Source: Lachnospiraceae bacterium
GTDB lineage: Bacteria; Bacillota; Clostridia; Lachnospirales; Lachnospiraceae
Direction: 5' to 3'
Assembly: GCA_902363675.1 (NCBI GenBank)
Contig: CABJAV010000002.1
Span: forward strand, 249,583 to 313,582
Length of the DNA: 64,000 bases
This document shows positions 1-8,232 of this stretch, piece after piece. Every line of letters begins with the position of its first letter. Position 1 is the first letter of the stretch. Made by a program: the position numbers and the translations under genes. The notes below the pieces were generated by a model. The model was not told the DNA's origin. It did not search any database and saw only the letters and a list, made by a program, of their open reading frames with translations.

Positions 1-1
1 A

Positions 2-421
2 AATGATAAAGGTTCCATTACAGGACTTTATACAGTATTGGTGGATGGTGATGATTTTAATGAACCGATTACAGACACGGCTAGAGGAATTTTGGATGGC
101 CATATTATGCTGGATCGTAAACTGGGACATAAAAATCATTATCCGGCTATTGATATTTTGCAGAGTATTTCCCGTGTCATGAATTCAATTGTAACAAAAG
201 AGCACAAAACCTTAGCCGGAAAATTAAAAAATGTTCTTGCAACATATAATGAGGCGGAGGACTTGATTAATATTGGTGCATATAAGAATGGTTCCAATCC
301 GGATATTGATTATGCAATAAAAAAAATTAAAGATGTTAATGCTTTTTTATGTCAGGGAACGGACGAAAAATTTACATTTGATGAAGAGATAGAATTACTT
401 GCAAAAGTATTCGAAAATTAA
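2..421 (+). CDS. fliI: Flagellum-specific ATPase FliI, C-terminal part (cut by window edge)
   Basis: The window opens inside this gene; 139 residues up to the TAA stop are present. FliI is the cytoplasmic ATPase that powers flagellar type III export. The visible part has the DxRGILDGHIMLDR stretch and the following Y-P-A-I-D-(I/V)-L-x-S-x-S-R segment typical of the FliI/F1-beta C-terminal half; the Walker A part lies outside the window. It is followed 24 bases later by fliJ, its usual partner, in the same direction. Identification is firm from motif order and context; only the 5' end is missing. Confidence 0.93.
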   Translation, partial: NDKGSITGLYTVLVDGDDFNEPITDTARGILDGHIMLDRKLGHKNHYPAIDILQSISRVMNSIVTKEHKTLAGKLKNVLATYNEAEDLINIGAYKNGSNPDIDYAIKKIKDVNAFLCQGTDEKFTFDEEIELLAKVFEN

Positions 422-445
422 TCAGTTTTGAAGGAGATGTAGCGT

Positions 446-883
446 ATGGCGAAATTTGTCTACCAGATGCAGAATATTCTAGATATTAAACTGAAACTGG
501 AAACACAGGCAAAGATGGCTTATAGTGCAGCAAACCAAAAATATCTGGATGAACAAAATGTGTTACAGGAATATATTATTCGACGAATGGGGTATGAAAA
601 AAAATTAAAAAGTGCTATGACAGGAAAGTTGGATATGGCAGAAGTATCTCGTGCACGAGCTGACTTGAATAATATGAAAACGATTGTGCGTAGACAGATG
701 ATGGAAGTTCATAAAGCGGAAAAGGCAATGGAAGAGGCTCGTGATAAACTGAATGAAGTTGTGCAGGAAAGAAAGGTTCAGGAAAAACTGAGAGAAAAGG
801 CATTTGAGGAATTTAAGCATGAACTTGCTGAAGCAGAAACAAAAGAAATAGATGAACTGGTAAGTTATACTTACAATAAATAA
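446..883 (+). CDS. fliJ: Flagellar export chaperone FliJ
   Basis: A 145-residue, highly charged, almost wholly helical protein with heptad-like Leu/Glu/Lys spacing, as expected of FliJ, the coiled-coil stalk of the FliI export ATPase and chaperone-escort factor. Sequence identity across FliJ proteins is low, so the call rests on length, coiled-coil character and position directly behind fliI. A clear GAAGGAG ribosome binding site precedes the ATG. It sits in an operon with the next gene, 13 bases downstream. Confidence 0.88.
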   Translation: MAKFVYQMQNILDIKLKLETQAKMAYSAANQKYLDEQNVLQEYIIRRMGYEKKLKSAMTGKLDMAEVSRARADLNNMKTIVRRQMMEVHKAEKAMEEARDKLNEVVQERKVQEKLREKAFEEFKHELAEAETKEIDELVSYTYNK

Positions 884-896
884 AGGAGAAATCCCA

Positions 897-1688
897 ATGG
901 CGAAAAAAGACAGAGATAAAGAAAAAGAAATTGATAAAGAAGAAAATAAGGAACTGGATGAAGAAAAAGAGGGCGGAAAAGGTGTGTTAGCCCTTGTTAC
1001 AGTTCTTATCATCATTATCTGGCTTGGAATTATAGCTATTCTGATTAAAACAGATGTTGGGGGCTTTGGGTCGACGGTGCTTTATCCTATATTAAAGGAT
1101 GTCCCGTATATCAACAAAATTCTCCCGAATCAGGAAAGCACACAAGGTACTTATGAAACGGCAGATACGCAGTACCAGTACTCCTCTTTAGATGATGCGG
1201 TCAATCGTATCAAAGAATTGGAATTGCAGTTAGATGAAGCACAGAATAAAAAGAAAAAAGACAAACAGACAATTAAGGATTTGAAAAAACAAATCAAAGA
1301 TTTGTCTAGCTATAAAAAAGATCAGGCAGCCTTTGAAAAGGAAAAAGAAAAATTTTATGAAGAGGTTGTTTTTTCTGATGAAGCACCCGATATAAATGAA
1401 TATAAGACTTATTATGAAAGCATTGATCCAGAGAATGCGGAAGTCTTATATAAACAAGTTGTTGAACAGATTACCTACGATGATGAGGTTCAGGATTACG
1501 CGAAGACATATTCGCAAATGAAACCAAAGGAAGCAGCTGCCATTTTTGATACAATGACAGACAACCTGGGACTGGTTTCCGATATACTGATGTGTATGGG
1601 AGCACAGGCGAGGGCGGATATTCTTGGCAAGATGAATGCGGAGACTGCGGCGAAGCTGACGGAAATCATGGAACCATCAAAGAAGTAG
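897..1688 (+). CDS. MotE-like flagellar protein with MgtE-N-type C-terminal domain
   Basis: 263 residues. The first 30 residues are almost all Lys, Glu and Asp; one membrane segment follows at about 32-53; a long coiled coil fills about 95-155; the last 70 residues form a small helical domain like the intracellular MgtE N-domain (motifs MKPKEAAAIFDTM and ADILGKMN). This layout matches the MotE-like proteins found between fliJ and fliK in many flagellar operons; MotE is known in alphaproteobacteria as a chaperone for the periplasmic motor protein MotC. The same job here is inference only. AAAGGAG precedes the ATG at a normal distance. Confidence 0.75.
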   Translation: MAKKDRDKEKEIDKEENKELDEEKEGGKGVLALVTVLIIIIWLGIIAILIKTDVGGFGSTVLYPILKDVPYINKILPNQESTQGTYETADTQYQYSSLDDAVNRIKELELQLDEAQNKKKKDKQTIKDLKKQIKDLSSYKKDQAAFEKEKEKFYEEVVFSDEAPDINEYKTYYESIDPENAEVLYKQVVEQITYDDEVQDYAKTYSQMKPKEAAAIFDTMTDNLGLVSDILMCMGAQARADILGKMNAETAAKLTEIMEPSKK

Positions 1689-1717
1689 TGATCTGGAAAA
1701 AGAAAGGAGGGACGTGC

Positions 1718-3154
1718 TTGGCAAGTGCAAATGTATTTAATGTAGGATCTGCAAAACAGAATCAGATGTTAAGTGCAAACGTTGCAGCTGGCAAAACAAA
1801 GGCTGACAAGTCTGATAAAGTGGCTGTATTTTCGACGATAATGAATGCAAACTACTCTACAAATCCAAATGTTACTAACGTGATGGATCAGCATTCAAAT
1901 TCAGATGCGAAAAATACAGATGCTGTGAGTGCAAACTATGAGCGGTATCAATATTGCGATAAGCAAATTGATCCTTCTAATCCGATTGCTGAAAAAATTA
2001 ATAGTAATTCGGAAGAAATTAGTGATGTACAAAAAGATTTGGTTCATACAGTGGCAGAAACATTGGATGTTGATGATGAAAAAGTTATTGATACTATGCA
2101 AAAGCTTGGTATGACAGCCTTTGACCTCTTGGATTCACAGAATCTGGCTCAATTGGTTCAGCAAATGCAAAATGTGGACACTCCACAGGAACTGTTGCTG
2201 AATCCGCAATTCACTGATTTGATGCAGAAAATACAAGATGTTGCAAATGATTTTATGGATACATTAGATATAAATGAAAATCAATTTGCAGATTTGATTT
2301 CTCAGATGGATCTTGTGGAAAACGAGACTGTTATAGAGACACCACAAGTGGAAACAATTGTGATGCCTGAAAAAACGGAGGAAGTTCTTCCTGCGATGGA
2401 TGATGGGTCAAATACAGATGACGAATATTTGAGCTGGAAGGAGAGTACTGTAGAAAATACAGATACACCACAAACAGTGAATATTTCCCAAGAGGAACAA
2501 AGCTACGAGGCAAATGAAGACACAGAAGCAGGTGGTGGCGAACAGCTGAAGCAAAATGGACCAACAGTGCAGAGAGAAAGTTCTACACCAGAGGCAACTG
2601 GAAAAATTGCTTTTTCAGTAAGTGAGCAGGTGCCGCAACAAGATGTGATGGCAATACAAGAGGCTAATCCAAAGTACCTTTCCATTGATACCATGGATTT
2701 AATTGAACAGATTGCTGAAAATGTGAAAGTTAATATTTCACAGGAAACAACATCAATGCAGATGCAACTGAATCCAGAGAATCTTGGAAAAGTATATTTA
2801 GAAGTTTCTGCAAAAGAAGGAAGTGTTCATGCAGAAATTTCGGCATCTAGCGAAGCAGTGCGTACTGCGCTGGAAATGCAGATTGCAGATTTGAGAGAAA
2901 GTTTAAATCAAGCGGGAGTTAAGGTCGATTCGATTGAAGTTACAGTTGCATCCCATGAGTTTGAACGAAATCTCGAACAGGGACAGACAAGAGAAGAGCA
3001 GGAAGGTGAGAGACAACAGGAACAGTCGTCTTCACGTAGAAGAAATATTTCGATGTCTTCTTTAGATGATCTGTCTGGATTAATGACAGAGGAAGAAACT
3101 CTTGCAGCACAGATTATGCGGGATAATGGAAACTCTGTTGATTTTACAGCATAA
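1718..3154 (+). CDS. fliK: Flagellar hook-length control protein FliK
   Basis: FliK is the secreted ruler that sets hook length and switches export specificity through FlhB. The protein (478 residues) has a long, low-complexity, Gln/Asn/Glu-rich first two thirds and a conserved C-terminal Flg_hook domain at about 340-430, with the signature L-x-P-x-x-L-G-x-V and the following N-x-A-G-V-K-V segment. Start choice: TTG at 1718 is placed 7 bases behind a strong AGGAGG; an open frame reaches further upstream but overlaps the previous gene and has no such site. Operon neighbours are the MotE-like gene and flgD. Confidence 0.9.
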   Translation: MASANVFNVGSAKQNQMLSANVAAGKTKADKSDKVAVFSTIMNANYSTNPNVTNVMDQHSNSDAKNTDAVSANYERYQYCDKQIDPSNPIAEKINSNSEEISDVQKDLVHTVAETLDVDDEKVIDTMQKLGMTAFDLLDSQNLAQLVQQMQNVDTPQELLLNPQFTDLMQKIQDVANDFMDTLDINENQFADLISQMDLVENETVIETPQVETIVMPEKTEEVLPAMDDGSNTDDEYLSWKESTVENTDTPQTVNISQEEQSYEANEDTEAGGGEQLKQNGPTVQRESSTPEATGKIAFSVSEQVPQQDVMAIQEANPKYLSIDTMDLIEQIAENVKVNISQETTSMQMQLNPENLGKVYLEVSAKEGSVHAEISASSEAVRTALEMQIADLRESLNQAGVKVDSIEVTVASHEFERNLEQGQTREEQEGERQQEQSSSRRRNISMSSLDDLSGLMTEEETLAAQIMRDNGNSVDFTA

Positions 3155-3181
3155 GAAAAAGAATAGGAAAGGAGAGAGAAT

Positions 3182-3913
3182 ATGGCAGAACATGTTGCAG
3201 CGGTAAAAGATGGTAAGTTGGATTATAGTTACACCGACAGTTCAAAAAAGCAGTCACAGGCAACCGGATCAAACTTGGGATATGATCAGTTCCTTACTTT
3301 ATTATGTGCGGAAATGCAGTATCAGGACCCGTTGGAACCTACAAGTAATACAGAGTATGTTGCGCAGCTTGCAACTTTTTCACAATTAGAGGCGACACTT
3401 TCCATGCAACAGTCACAGGAAAATTCTATGGCAAACGATCTTGTTGGTAAGCATGTTATTTTAAAGGTAGAAGATGAAAATACCGGTGCTACCAATTATG
3501 TAGACGGAAAGGTAGATTATGTTCTTTACGAAGATGGCAAGACATTGCTCAGTGTGAACAATGGACTTTATTCCATAGATACACTGGATACTGTGACAGA
3601 TGCGGATTACTATGAGGCTGTAACAATTTCAAAAACATTTTCCAATATGGTTGCACAGCTTCCGGATATTGATAATATTACTATGGATTATGATAAGGCA
3701 ATTTCACAGATTCGGGAAATGTATGATGGAATGACAAGCTATCAGCAGAAATTTGTAAAGTCAGATGATCTTCAGACATTACAGAAATATGAAGAGCGTA
3801 TTGCAGAGCTGAAAAAGTTACAGGAAAATACAAAGACGGATACTGATACAGATAACAAAACGAATACGGATACAAAGACAGATACCGATGCTGAAACAAA
3901 AACGGAGGAATGA
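3182..3913 (+). CDS. flgD: Flagellar hook assembly scaffold FlgD
   Basis: FlgD caps the growing hook and is itself exported. The N-terminal 75 residues carry the family core (FLTLLCAEMQYQDPLEP, then E-Y-V-A-Q-L-A-T-F-S-Q-L-E). The middle region is shorter than the FnIII/tudor part of enterobacterial FlgD. The last ~25 residues are a Thr-Asp-Lys-Asn repeat tail encoded by an imprecise short tandem repeat at about 3836-3908, which is unusual. The stop overlaps the start of the next gene, so the two are probably translationally coupled. Confidence 0.92.
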   Translation: MAEHVAAVKDGKLDYSYTDSSKKQSQATGSNLGYDQFLTLLCAEMQYQDPLEPTSNTEYVAQLATFSQLEATLSMQQSQENSMANDLVGKHVILKVEDENTGATNYVDGKVDYVLYEDGKTLLSVNNGLYSIDTLDTVTDADYYEAVTISKTFSNMVAQLPDIDNITMDYDKAISQIREMYDGMTSYQQKFVKSDDLQTLQKYEERIAELKKLQENTKTDTDTDNKTNTDTKTDTDAETKTEE

Positions 3914-3915
3914 TT

Positions 3916-4323
3916 ATGAATCCGATTGCAGGACAGTTTACATCCATTGAGCAGGTAAACGACCAGTATCTTAATCGACAAAATATAAAACAATCGCAAA
4001 AATCTTCCGATATATCTTTTGAGGACGTCTTATGCAAACAACAAAGCAAAGCGGAATTACAAAGTAATTCAGGAGTTCGTTTTTCAAAACATGCATCACA
4101 AAGGCTCGAAACAAGAAATATTCAGCTATCGAGTGAACAGAGCACAAGATTGGAAGATGGTGTTTTAAAAGCGCAGGAAAAGGGAATTAAAGAATCTTTA
4201 GTGCTGGTTGATTCTCTCGCATTTATTGTTAATATCCCGAATAAAACGGTTGTTACAGCAATGGATCAGACAGACACACAACAAAATGTATTTACAAATA
4301 TTGACGGCGCAATCATTATGTAG
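3916..4323 (+). CDS. Flagellar operon protein of the TIGR02530 type
   Basis: A 135-residue protein of unknown mechanism found between flgD and flgE in many Firmicutes and other bacteria. Typical features are the F-x-x-H-A-x-x-R-L-x-x-R segment in the middle (FSKHASQRLETRN) and a hydrophobic, Val-rich end with the N-K-T-V-V-T-A motif. GGAGG at 3904-3908 is 7 bases from the ATG at 3916; an ATG at 3910 that overlaps the flgD stop is only one base from it, so 3916 is preferred. Suggested roles in hook assembly or its regulation are inference. Confidence 0.83.
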   Translation: MNPIAGQFTSIEQVNDQYLNRQNIKQSQKSSDISFEDVLCKQQSKAELQSNSGVRFSKHASQRLETRNIQLSSEQSTRLEDGVLKAQEKGIKESLVLVDSLAFIVNIPNKTVVTAMDQTDTQQNVFTNIDGAIIM

Positions 4324-4343
4324 CTGGACCTTATGGAAGCTAC

Positions 4344-4367
4344 GGTTCCTGACTGACAGAAGGAACC
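4344..4367 (+). other. Small hairpin in the flgE leader
   Basis: GGTTCCT at 4344-4350 and AGGAACC at 4361-4367 can form a 7-bp stem with a 10-base loop just ahead of the flgE ribosome binding site. There is no T-run behind it, so it is not a terminator; mRNA stabilisation or processing is possible but not shown. Confidence 0.35.
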
Positions 4368-4398
4368 TGAACCAGCCGTTAAAGGAGGTCAATGAATT

Positions 4399-5826
4399 AT
4401 GATGAGATCATTGTACTCTGCTGTGTCAGGACTTAAGACACATCAGACAAGGATGGACGTTATTGGTAACAATATCGCCAACGTTAACACAGAAGCATTT
4501 AAGGCTTCAAATGTAAGATTTAGTGAAATTATGTATCAGACAACAGCTTCGGCATCTGGCGGCAATGGAACCACAGGTACAGGCGGTGTGAATGCAAAAC
4601 AGATTGGTCTCGGTGTTACAACAGGTTCAACAACTGTGAATATCACAGGAGCCGGAGCCTCGGAGACAACAGGAAATCCGTTTGATTTGAAACTGACGGA
4701 TAGTCAGTCGACGAATTTCTTTATTGTAAGTGATGGAACAAACCGCTATTTTACACGAGCAGGTTCTTTTTATGTAGATGGTAATGGATATCTTTGTATG
4801 AGTTCTACTGGATATACTTTACAGGGATGGCAGGTAGATCCTACAACTGGAGAAATCCGCAAAGATGTTGTTTCTCCATTACAGGTAATGTCTCCGGCAA
4901 ATCAGACAGCATCTCCGGAAGCTACAACAAAGGCATATGCCTCTGGCGTGCTTGATAAAAACGACAGCAATGTAAATGCTGATGATGGATATGTTATGAA
5001 CTTGGGATTTTATGATGATCTGGGTTATTCTTATACTGCAAAATTTGCAGTAAAGCCGATAAAACAGAATGGTACTGTGGTAGCTGGCAAGTACCAGATT
5101 ACATTGACAGATGTAATTAATTCGGAAAGTAAGTCCATTCTTGATGCAAATGAGGCAAAAAAGAAAACACAGATTCAGAGCATTTTTGGCACAGATGGAT
5201 ATACGATTGAATATGATACCAATAAAGGTACATTTGTTTCTATAGGGGCAAATGGTAATCAGAAACCAGTAAGTCAGTTACTTAAAATGTCTACTTTAAA
5301 CACAGGGTATACAACTGATTTGGGAAATGGTCAGACACAGAAGAGTAATTTTAAGGATATTGAAATTGATTTTTCAAAATCTATGAATTACGACAATGGA
5401 GGAACTTCTACTTTTAAAATGCTTAAGGGTGGTGATAGTACTGGCGATGGAGCGGGAAAGAAACTGGGAGCTCTGACAGGAATTTCTGTGGATCAGCAGG
5501 GACGTATTCATGGTTATTATGATAATGGAAATAAAATTTTACTTGGTCAGATCGCGGTAGCACAGTTTGCGAATGCATCGGGTCTGGAAAAAGTCGGTAA
5601 TAATTGTTATCAGACAACTTTGAACTCCGGGGAGTTTGATGGAATTGGTGTCGAAGTTAATGCGGATGGAAGTGCAATTGATTCCGGAGAATTGGAAATG
5701 TCAAATGTTGATCTTTCCGGACAGTTCACGGATATGATTGTTACACAGCGTGGATTTCAGGCAAACTCAAGAGTGATTACTACTTCAGATACCTTATTGG
5801 AAGAATTAATTAATTTGAAACGATAA
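4399..5826 (+). CDS. flgE: Flagellar hook protein FlgE
   Basis: Structural subunit of the hook, exported by the flagellar type III system. The N-terminus has the rod/hook family motif (SLYSAVSGLKTHQ, then V-I-G-N-N-I-A-N-V-N-T) and the C-terminus the matching Q-R-G-F-Q-A-N-S-R-V-I-T-T-S-D box, both helices of the D0 coiled coil. At 475 residues it is within the normal range. AGGAGG at 4383-4388 precedes the ATG at 10 bases; a second ATG follows directly. It ends a transcription unit: a terminator lies 20 bases downstream. The flbD gene that often follows flgE is not seen. Confidence 0.95.
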   Translation: MMRSLYSAVSGLKTHQTRMDVIGNNIANVNTEAFKASNVRFSEIMYQTTASASGGNGTTGTGGVNAKQIGLGVTTGSTTVNITGAGASETTGNPFDLKLTDSQSTNFFIVSDGTNRYFTRAGSFYVDGNGYLCMSSTGYTLQGWQVDPTTGEIRKDVVSPLQVMSPANQTASPEATTKAYASGVLDKNDSNVNADDGYVMNLGFYDDLGYSYTAKFAVKPIKQNGTVVAGKYQITLTDVINSESKSILDANEAKKKTQIQSIFGTDGYTIEYDTNKGTFVSIGANGNQKPVSQLLKMSTLNTGYTTDLGNGQTQKSNFKDIEIDFSKSMNYDNGGTSTFKMLKGGDSTGDGAGKKLGALTGISVDQQGRIHGYYDNGNKILLGQIAVAQFANASGLEKVGNNCYQTTLNSGEFDGIGVEVNADGSAIDSGELEMSNVDLSGQFTDMIVTQRGFQANSRVITTSDTLLEELINLKR

Positions 5827-5846
5827 GTACATAAAATAGTAGAAAC

Positions 5847-5888
5847 AACAGACGGGGAAAGGCATTGTGCCAATTTCCGTCTGTTTTA
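5847..5888 (+). terminator. Intrinsic terminator behind flgE
   Basis: AACAGACGG at 5847-5855 pairs with CCGTCTGTT at 5877-5885, with a nested GGC/GCC and a T-run continuing into TTTTACTTTTTTT. It would stop transcription of the fliI-flgE unit before the motA unit. Confidence 0.8.
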
Positions 5889-5909
5889 CTTTTTTTCATA
5901 AAAAGAAAG

Positions 5910-5938
5910 TAGACAAGCTACCAAAAATTTGGTAAAAT
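5910..5938 (+). promoter_or_regulatory. Predicted sigma-A promoter of the motA unit
   Basis: TAGACA at 5910-5915, a 17-base spacer and TAAAAT at 5933-5938; each box matches consensus at 5 of 6 positions. Its position between the flgE terminator and motA fits a second transcription unit for the motor, switch, export and chemotaxis genes. The spacer contains the palindrome ACCAAAAATTTGGT. Confidence 0.6.
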
Positions 5939-5954
5939 CATATAAAAAGGTTAT

Positions 5955-5983
5955 TTTGTCAAAAAAAGGTGAATTGTGACAAA
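5955..5983 (+). promoter_or_regulatory. Inverted repeat in the motA leader
   Basis: TTTGTCA at 5955-5961 and TGACAAA at 5977-5983 form an inverted repeat with 15 bases between, just downstream of the predicted start of transcription. It could be an operator or an RNA hairpin; no regulator can be named. Confidence 0.3.
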
Positions 5984-6016
5984 TTTCCTAGAAAAAAGAA
6001 AGTGGAAGGTGTGGCT

Positions 6017-6811
6017 ATGGATATAGCATCGCTGGTCGGCATGCTGCTTGGAATGGGCATGGTCGTCTATGGAATTATTGACAGTGGTGGAGCGAGTGCG
6101 TTTGGTACATTTATCGATGTAGCATCCGTTGCTATTACGTTTGGAGGATCTTTGAGTAGTACGCTTGGAAGTTTTAAACTTGCGGACTTTATCAATGGAT
6201 TTAAATCAATTTCATTGGCATTCAAAGAGACTTCAACAAATCCATCCGAAATTATCAAATCAATTATTGATTTGTCGAATATTGGACGAAAGGATGGATT
6301 GCTGGCTCTTGAAGAAGCGGCAAATGGTATAGAGGATGATTTCCTGAAAAAGGGAGTACTCCTTGTTGTTGATGGAACAGATCCGGAGTTAGTGCGGGCG
6401 ATTCTTGAAACAGACTTGATGTGCCTGGAAGATCGACACAAAAATGTGATTTCCTTTTGGGAGAAATGGGCAGAAATGGGACCTGCATGGGGTATGATTG
6501 GTACGCTGATCGGACTGGTAAATATGCTTAATAAATTGGATGATCCGTCGTCCATTGGACCTCAGATGGCCGTCGCACTTATTACAACTTTGTATGGATC
6601 TTTGATCGCAAACTGGCTTTGCAATCCTGTGGCGGCAAAACTTAAAGTTAACAATGACTTGGAAGTAATTAAAAGACAAATCACAATTGAAGGTCTTTTA
6701 TCAATTCAGGCAGGCGAAAATCCTCGTGTAATCGAAGAAAAATTGAAGTCATTCCTGACACCAGCTTCCAGAGAACTTTTAAGTGGCGGTGATGCCGGAG
6801 GTGAGGAATAG
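6017..6811 (+). CDS. motA: Flagellar motor stator protein MotA
   Basis: 264-residue integral membrane subunit of the ion-driven stator. Four hydrophobic stretches are visible: two near the N-terminus and two around residues 150-205, the latter with the conserved P-A-W-G-M-I-G-T-L-I-G-L-V and A-L-I-T-T-L-Y-G-S motifs that form the channel wall. The cytoplasmic loop between carries the charged residues that touch FliG. GGAAGG at 6004-6009 is 7 bases from the ATG used here. The stop overlaps the GTG of motB by one base. Confidence 0.94.
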   Translation: MDIASLVGMLLGMGMVVYGIIDSGGASAFGTFIDVASVAITFGGSLSSTLGSFKLADFINGFKSISLAFKETSTNPSEIIKSIIDLSNIGRKDGLLALEEAANGIEDDFLKKGVLLVVDGTDPELVRAILETDLMCLEDRHKNVISFWEKWAEMGPAWGMIGTLIGLVNMLNKLDDPSSIGPQMAVALITTLYGSLIANWLCNPVAAKLKVNNDLEVIKRQITIEGLLSIQAGENPRVIEEKLKSFLTPASRELLSGGDAGGEE

Positions 6812-7632
6812 TGGCAAAGAGAAAACAAGAGGAGGCTCCAAAAGGGTCTCCTGCATGGATGTCCACATTCTCAGATCTTATGAATCTGCTTCTATGCTTT
6901 TTCGTTTTGCTTTTCTCTATGTCGACGGTTGATGCGGATAAATTTCAGCAGGTAATCGCTTCCTTGCAAAGTAGCATCAGCATTTTACCGGCGGGAGGTT
7001 CGAGTATTGGAGAAGGGGAAATGATTTCTGCAGGTGTACGCCAGTTGGAGTTTATGGATTCCTACTATAATGAAATAGCAAATTCTGCCGCAGAAAACAG
7101 TGATGAGCAGACAGATGGGAAAAATTCCGTACAGGAAGCTTATGAACAACAGGAATTGTCAGAGTCTGAACAAATGGCGGAACAGATTCAGAAGGCAATT
7201 GATGCGGCCAGCCTGTCGGATCAGGTGGATGTGGATTTTAATGCAGAATATGTGCAGTTGAACATGAGTGGAGCGATTTTGTTTGAATCCGGAAAAGCGG
7301 ATTTGACAGCAAGCGCAAAGCCGATTGTTGATAAAATTGGAAAAATATTGGAAAAATATAGCAAGAATATTATCGAGATTGAGGGACATACCGACAATGT
7401 TCCAATTAGTTCCCGAGCACATTATGAAAGCAATGAAGTGCTTTCCGTTTATCGAGCGCTTGCTGTTACTGAGAGACTCCGGGAAAAGACATCTTTGAAA
7501 CCTTCTCATATCAAATTTGCTGGACGTGGAGATTATGTGCCGGTTGCGGATAATAGTACGGCGGAAGGCAGAGCGAGAAACCGGCGTGTGGAGATAAAAG
7601 TTTACAATTCATATAATTCAGATTTAGATTAA
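6811..7632 (+). CDS. motB: Flagellar motor stator protein MotB
   Basis: 273 residues: one N-terminal membrane helix containing the proton/ion-binding Asp (TFSDLMNLLLCFFVLLFS), a plug/linker region, and a C-terminal OmpA-type peptidoglycan-binding domain (E-G-H-T-D-N-V-P and R-A-R-N-R-R-V-E-I). It anchors the stator to the cell wall. Translation starts at GTG behind GGAGGTGAGG, overlapping the motA stop, so the pair is coupled. Confidence 0.94.
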   Translation: MAKRKQEEAPKGSPAWMSTFSDLMNLLLCFFVLLFSMSTVDADKFQQVIASLQSSISILPAGGSSIGEGEMISAGVRQLEFMDSYYNEIANSAAENSDEQTDGKNSVQEAYEQQELSESEQMAEQIQKAIDAASLSDQVDVDFNAEYVQLNMSGAILFESGKADLTASAKPIVDKIGKILEKYSKNIIEIEGHTDNVPISSRAHYESNEVLSVYRALAVTERLREKTSLKPSHIKFAGRGDYVPVADNSTAEGRARNRRVEIKVYNSYNSDLD

Positions 7633-7645
7633 ACGAGGTGGCAAC

Positions 7646-8167
7646 ATGAAAAAAAATTTGATTTCTGTGCTTATATTGGCATTGGTATTTGCAAATTTTG
7701 TTTTGACAGCAATTTTAATGTTTACGGTTTTGCCGGAAACGCAGAAGGCAAATACACTTATCGAAAAAGTATGCTCAGCAATTGATTTGGATTTAAATTC
7801 CGGAGGAACAAATGGAACATCCAGTATTCCAATTGATCAGCAGGATACTTATAAAGTAAATGAAGGTGAGAAGATTACCACAAACCTTGCAAAAGGTAAT
7901 GATGGAAAATCACATTATGCGATTGTGAAAGTTTCGCTTGTTTTAAACAAAAAGAGCGACAATTATGGAACATACAATCAGGAGTTTCTGGCAAATCAAG
8001 ATGAAACCATTAAAAATGATGTAATTCAGGTAATTGGACAATATACACTTGATGAGTTTGAAGCAAACAAGGAACAGGTGAAGTCGGAGATTTTATCTGA
8101 TATGCAAAAATTGTTTGGAGCAGACTTGGTAATTGGTGTTAATTTCTCAGAATCGACATCTGAATAA
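7646..8167 (+). CDS. fliL: Flagellar basal body-associated protein FliL
   Basis: 173 residues with one N-terminal membrane helix (about 7-28) and a soluble extracellular domain. FliL supports the stator and motor under load. The call rests on size, single membrane anchor, the weakly conserved domain with VKVSLVLN and the position between motB and fliM, where FliL is found in Firmicutes. Confidence 0.8.
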   Translation: MKKNLISVLILALVFANFVLTAILMFTVLPETQKANTLIEKVCSAIDLDLNSGGTNGTSSIPIDQQDTYKVNEGEKITTNLAKGNDGKSHYAIVKVSLVLNKKSDNYGTYNQEFLANQDETIKNDVIQVIGQYTLDEFEANKEQVKSEILSDMQKLFGADLVIGVNFSESTSE

Positions 8168-8175
8168 GGTGATGG

Positions 8176-8206
8176 AAGACTAACCGGAAATCTCCTGGTT
8201 AGTCTT
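8176..8206 (+). other. Perfect hairpin between fliL and fliM
   Basis: AAGACTAACC at 8176-8185 and GGTTAGTCTT at 8197-8206 form a perfect 10-bp stem with an 11-base loop. No T-run follows, so it is unlikely to be a full terminator; it may define an mRNA processing or stability boundary in the long operon. Confidence 0.5.
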
Positions 8207-8232
8207 ATGACAGTTATAGGCGGTGGAAACAG

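Noticed and set aside
6067..6555. Long open frame on the minus strand inside motA
   Set aside because: Shadow of the coding strand; no start signal and the product has no protein-like features.
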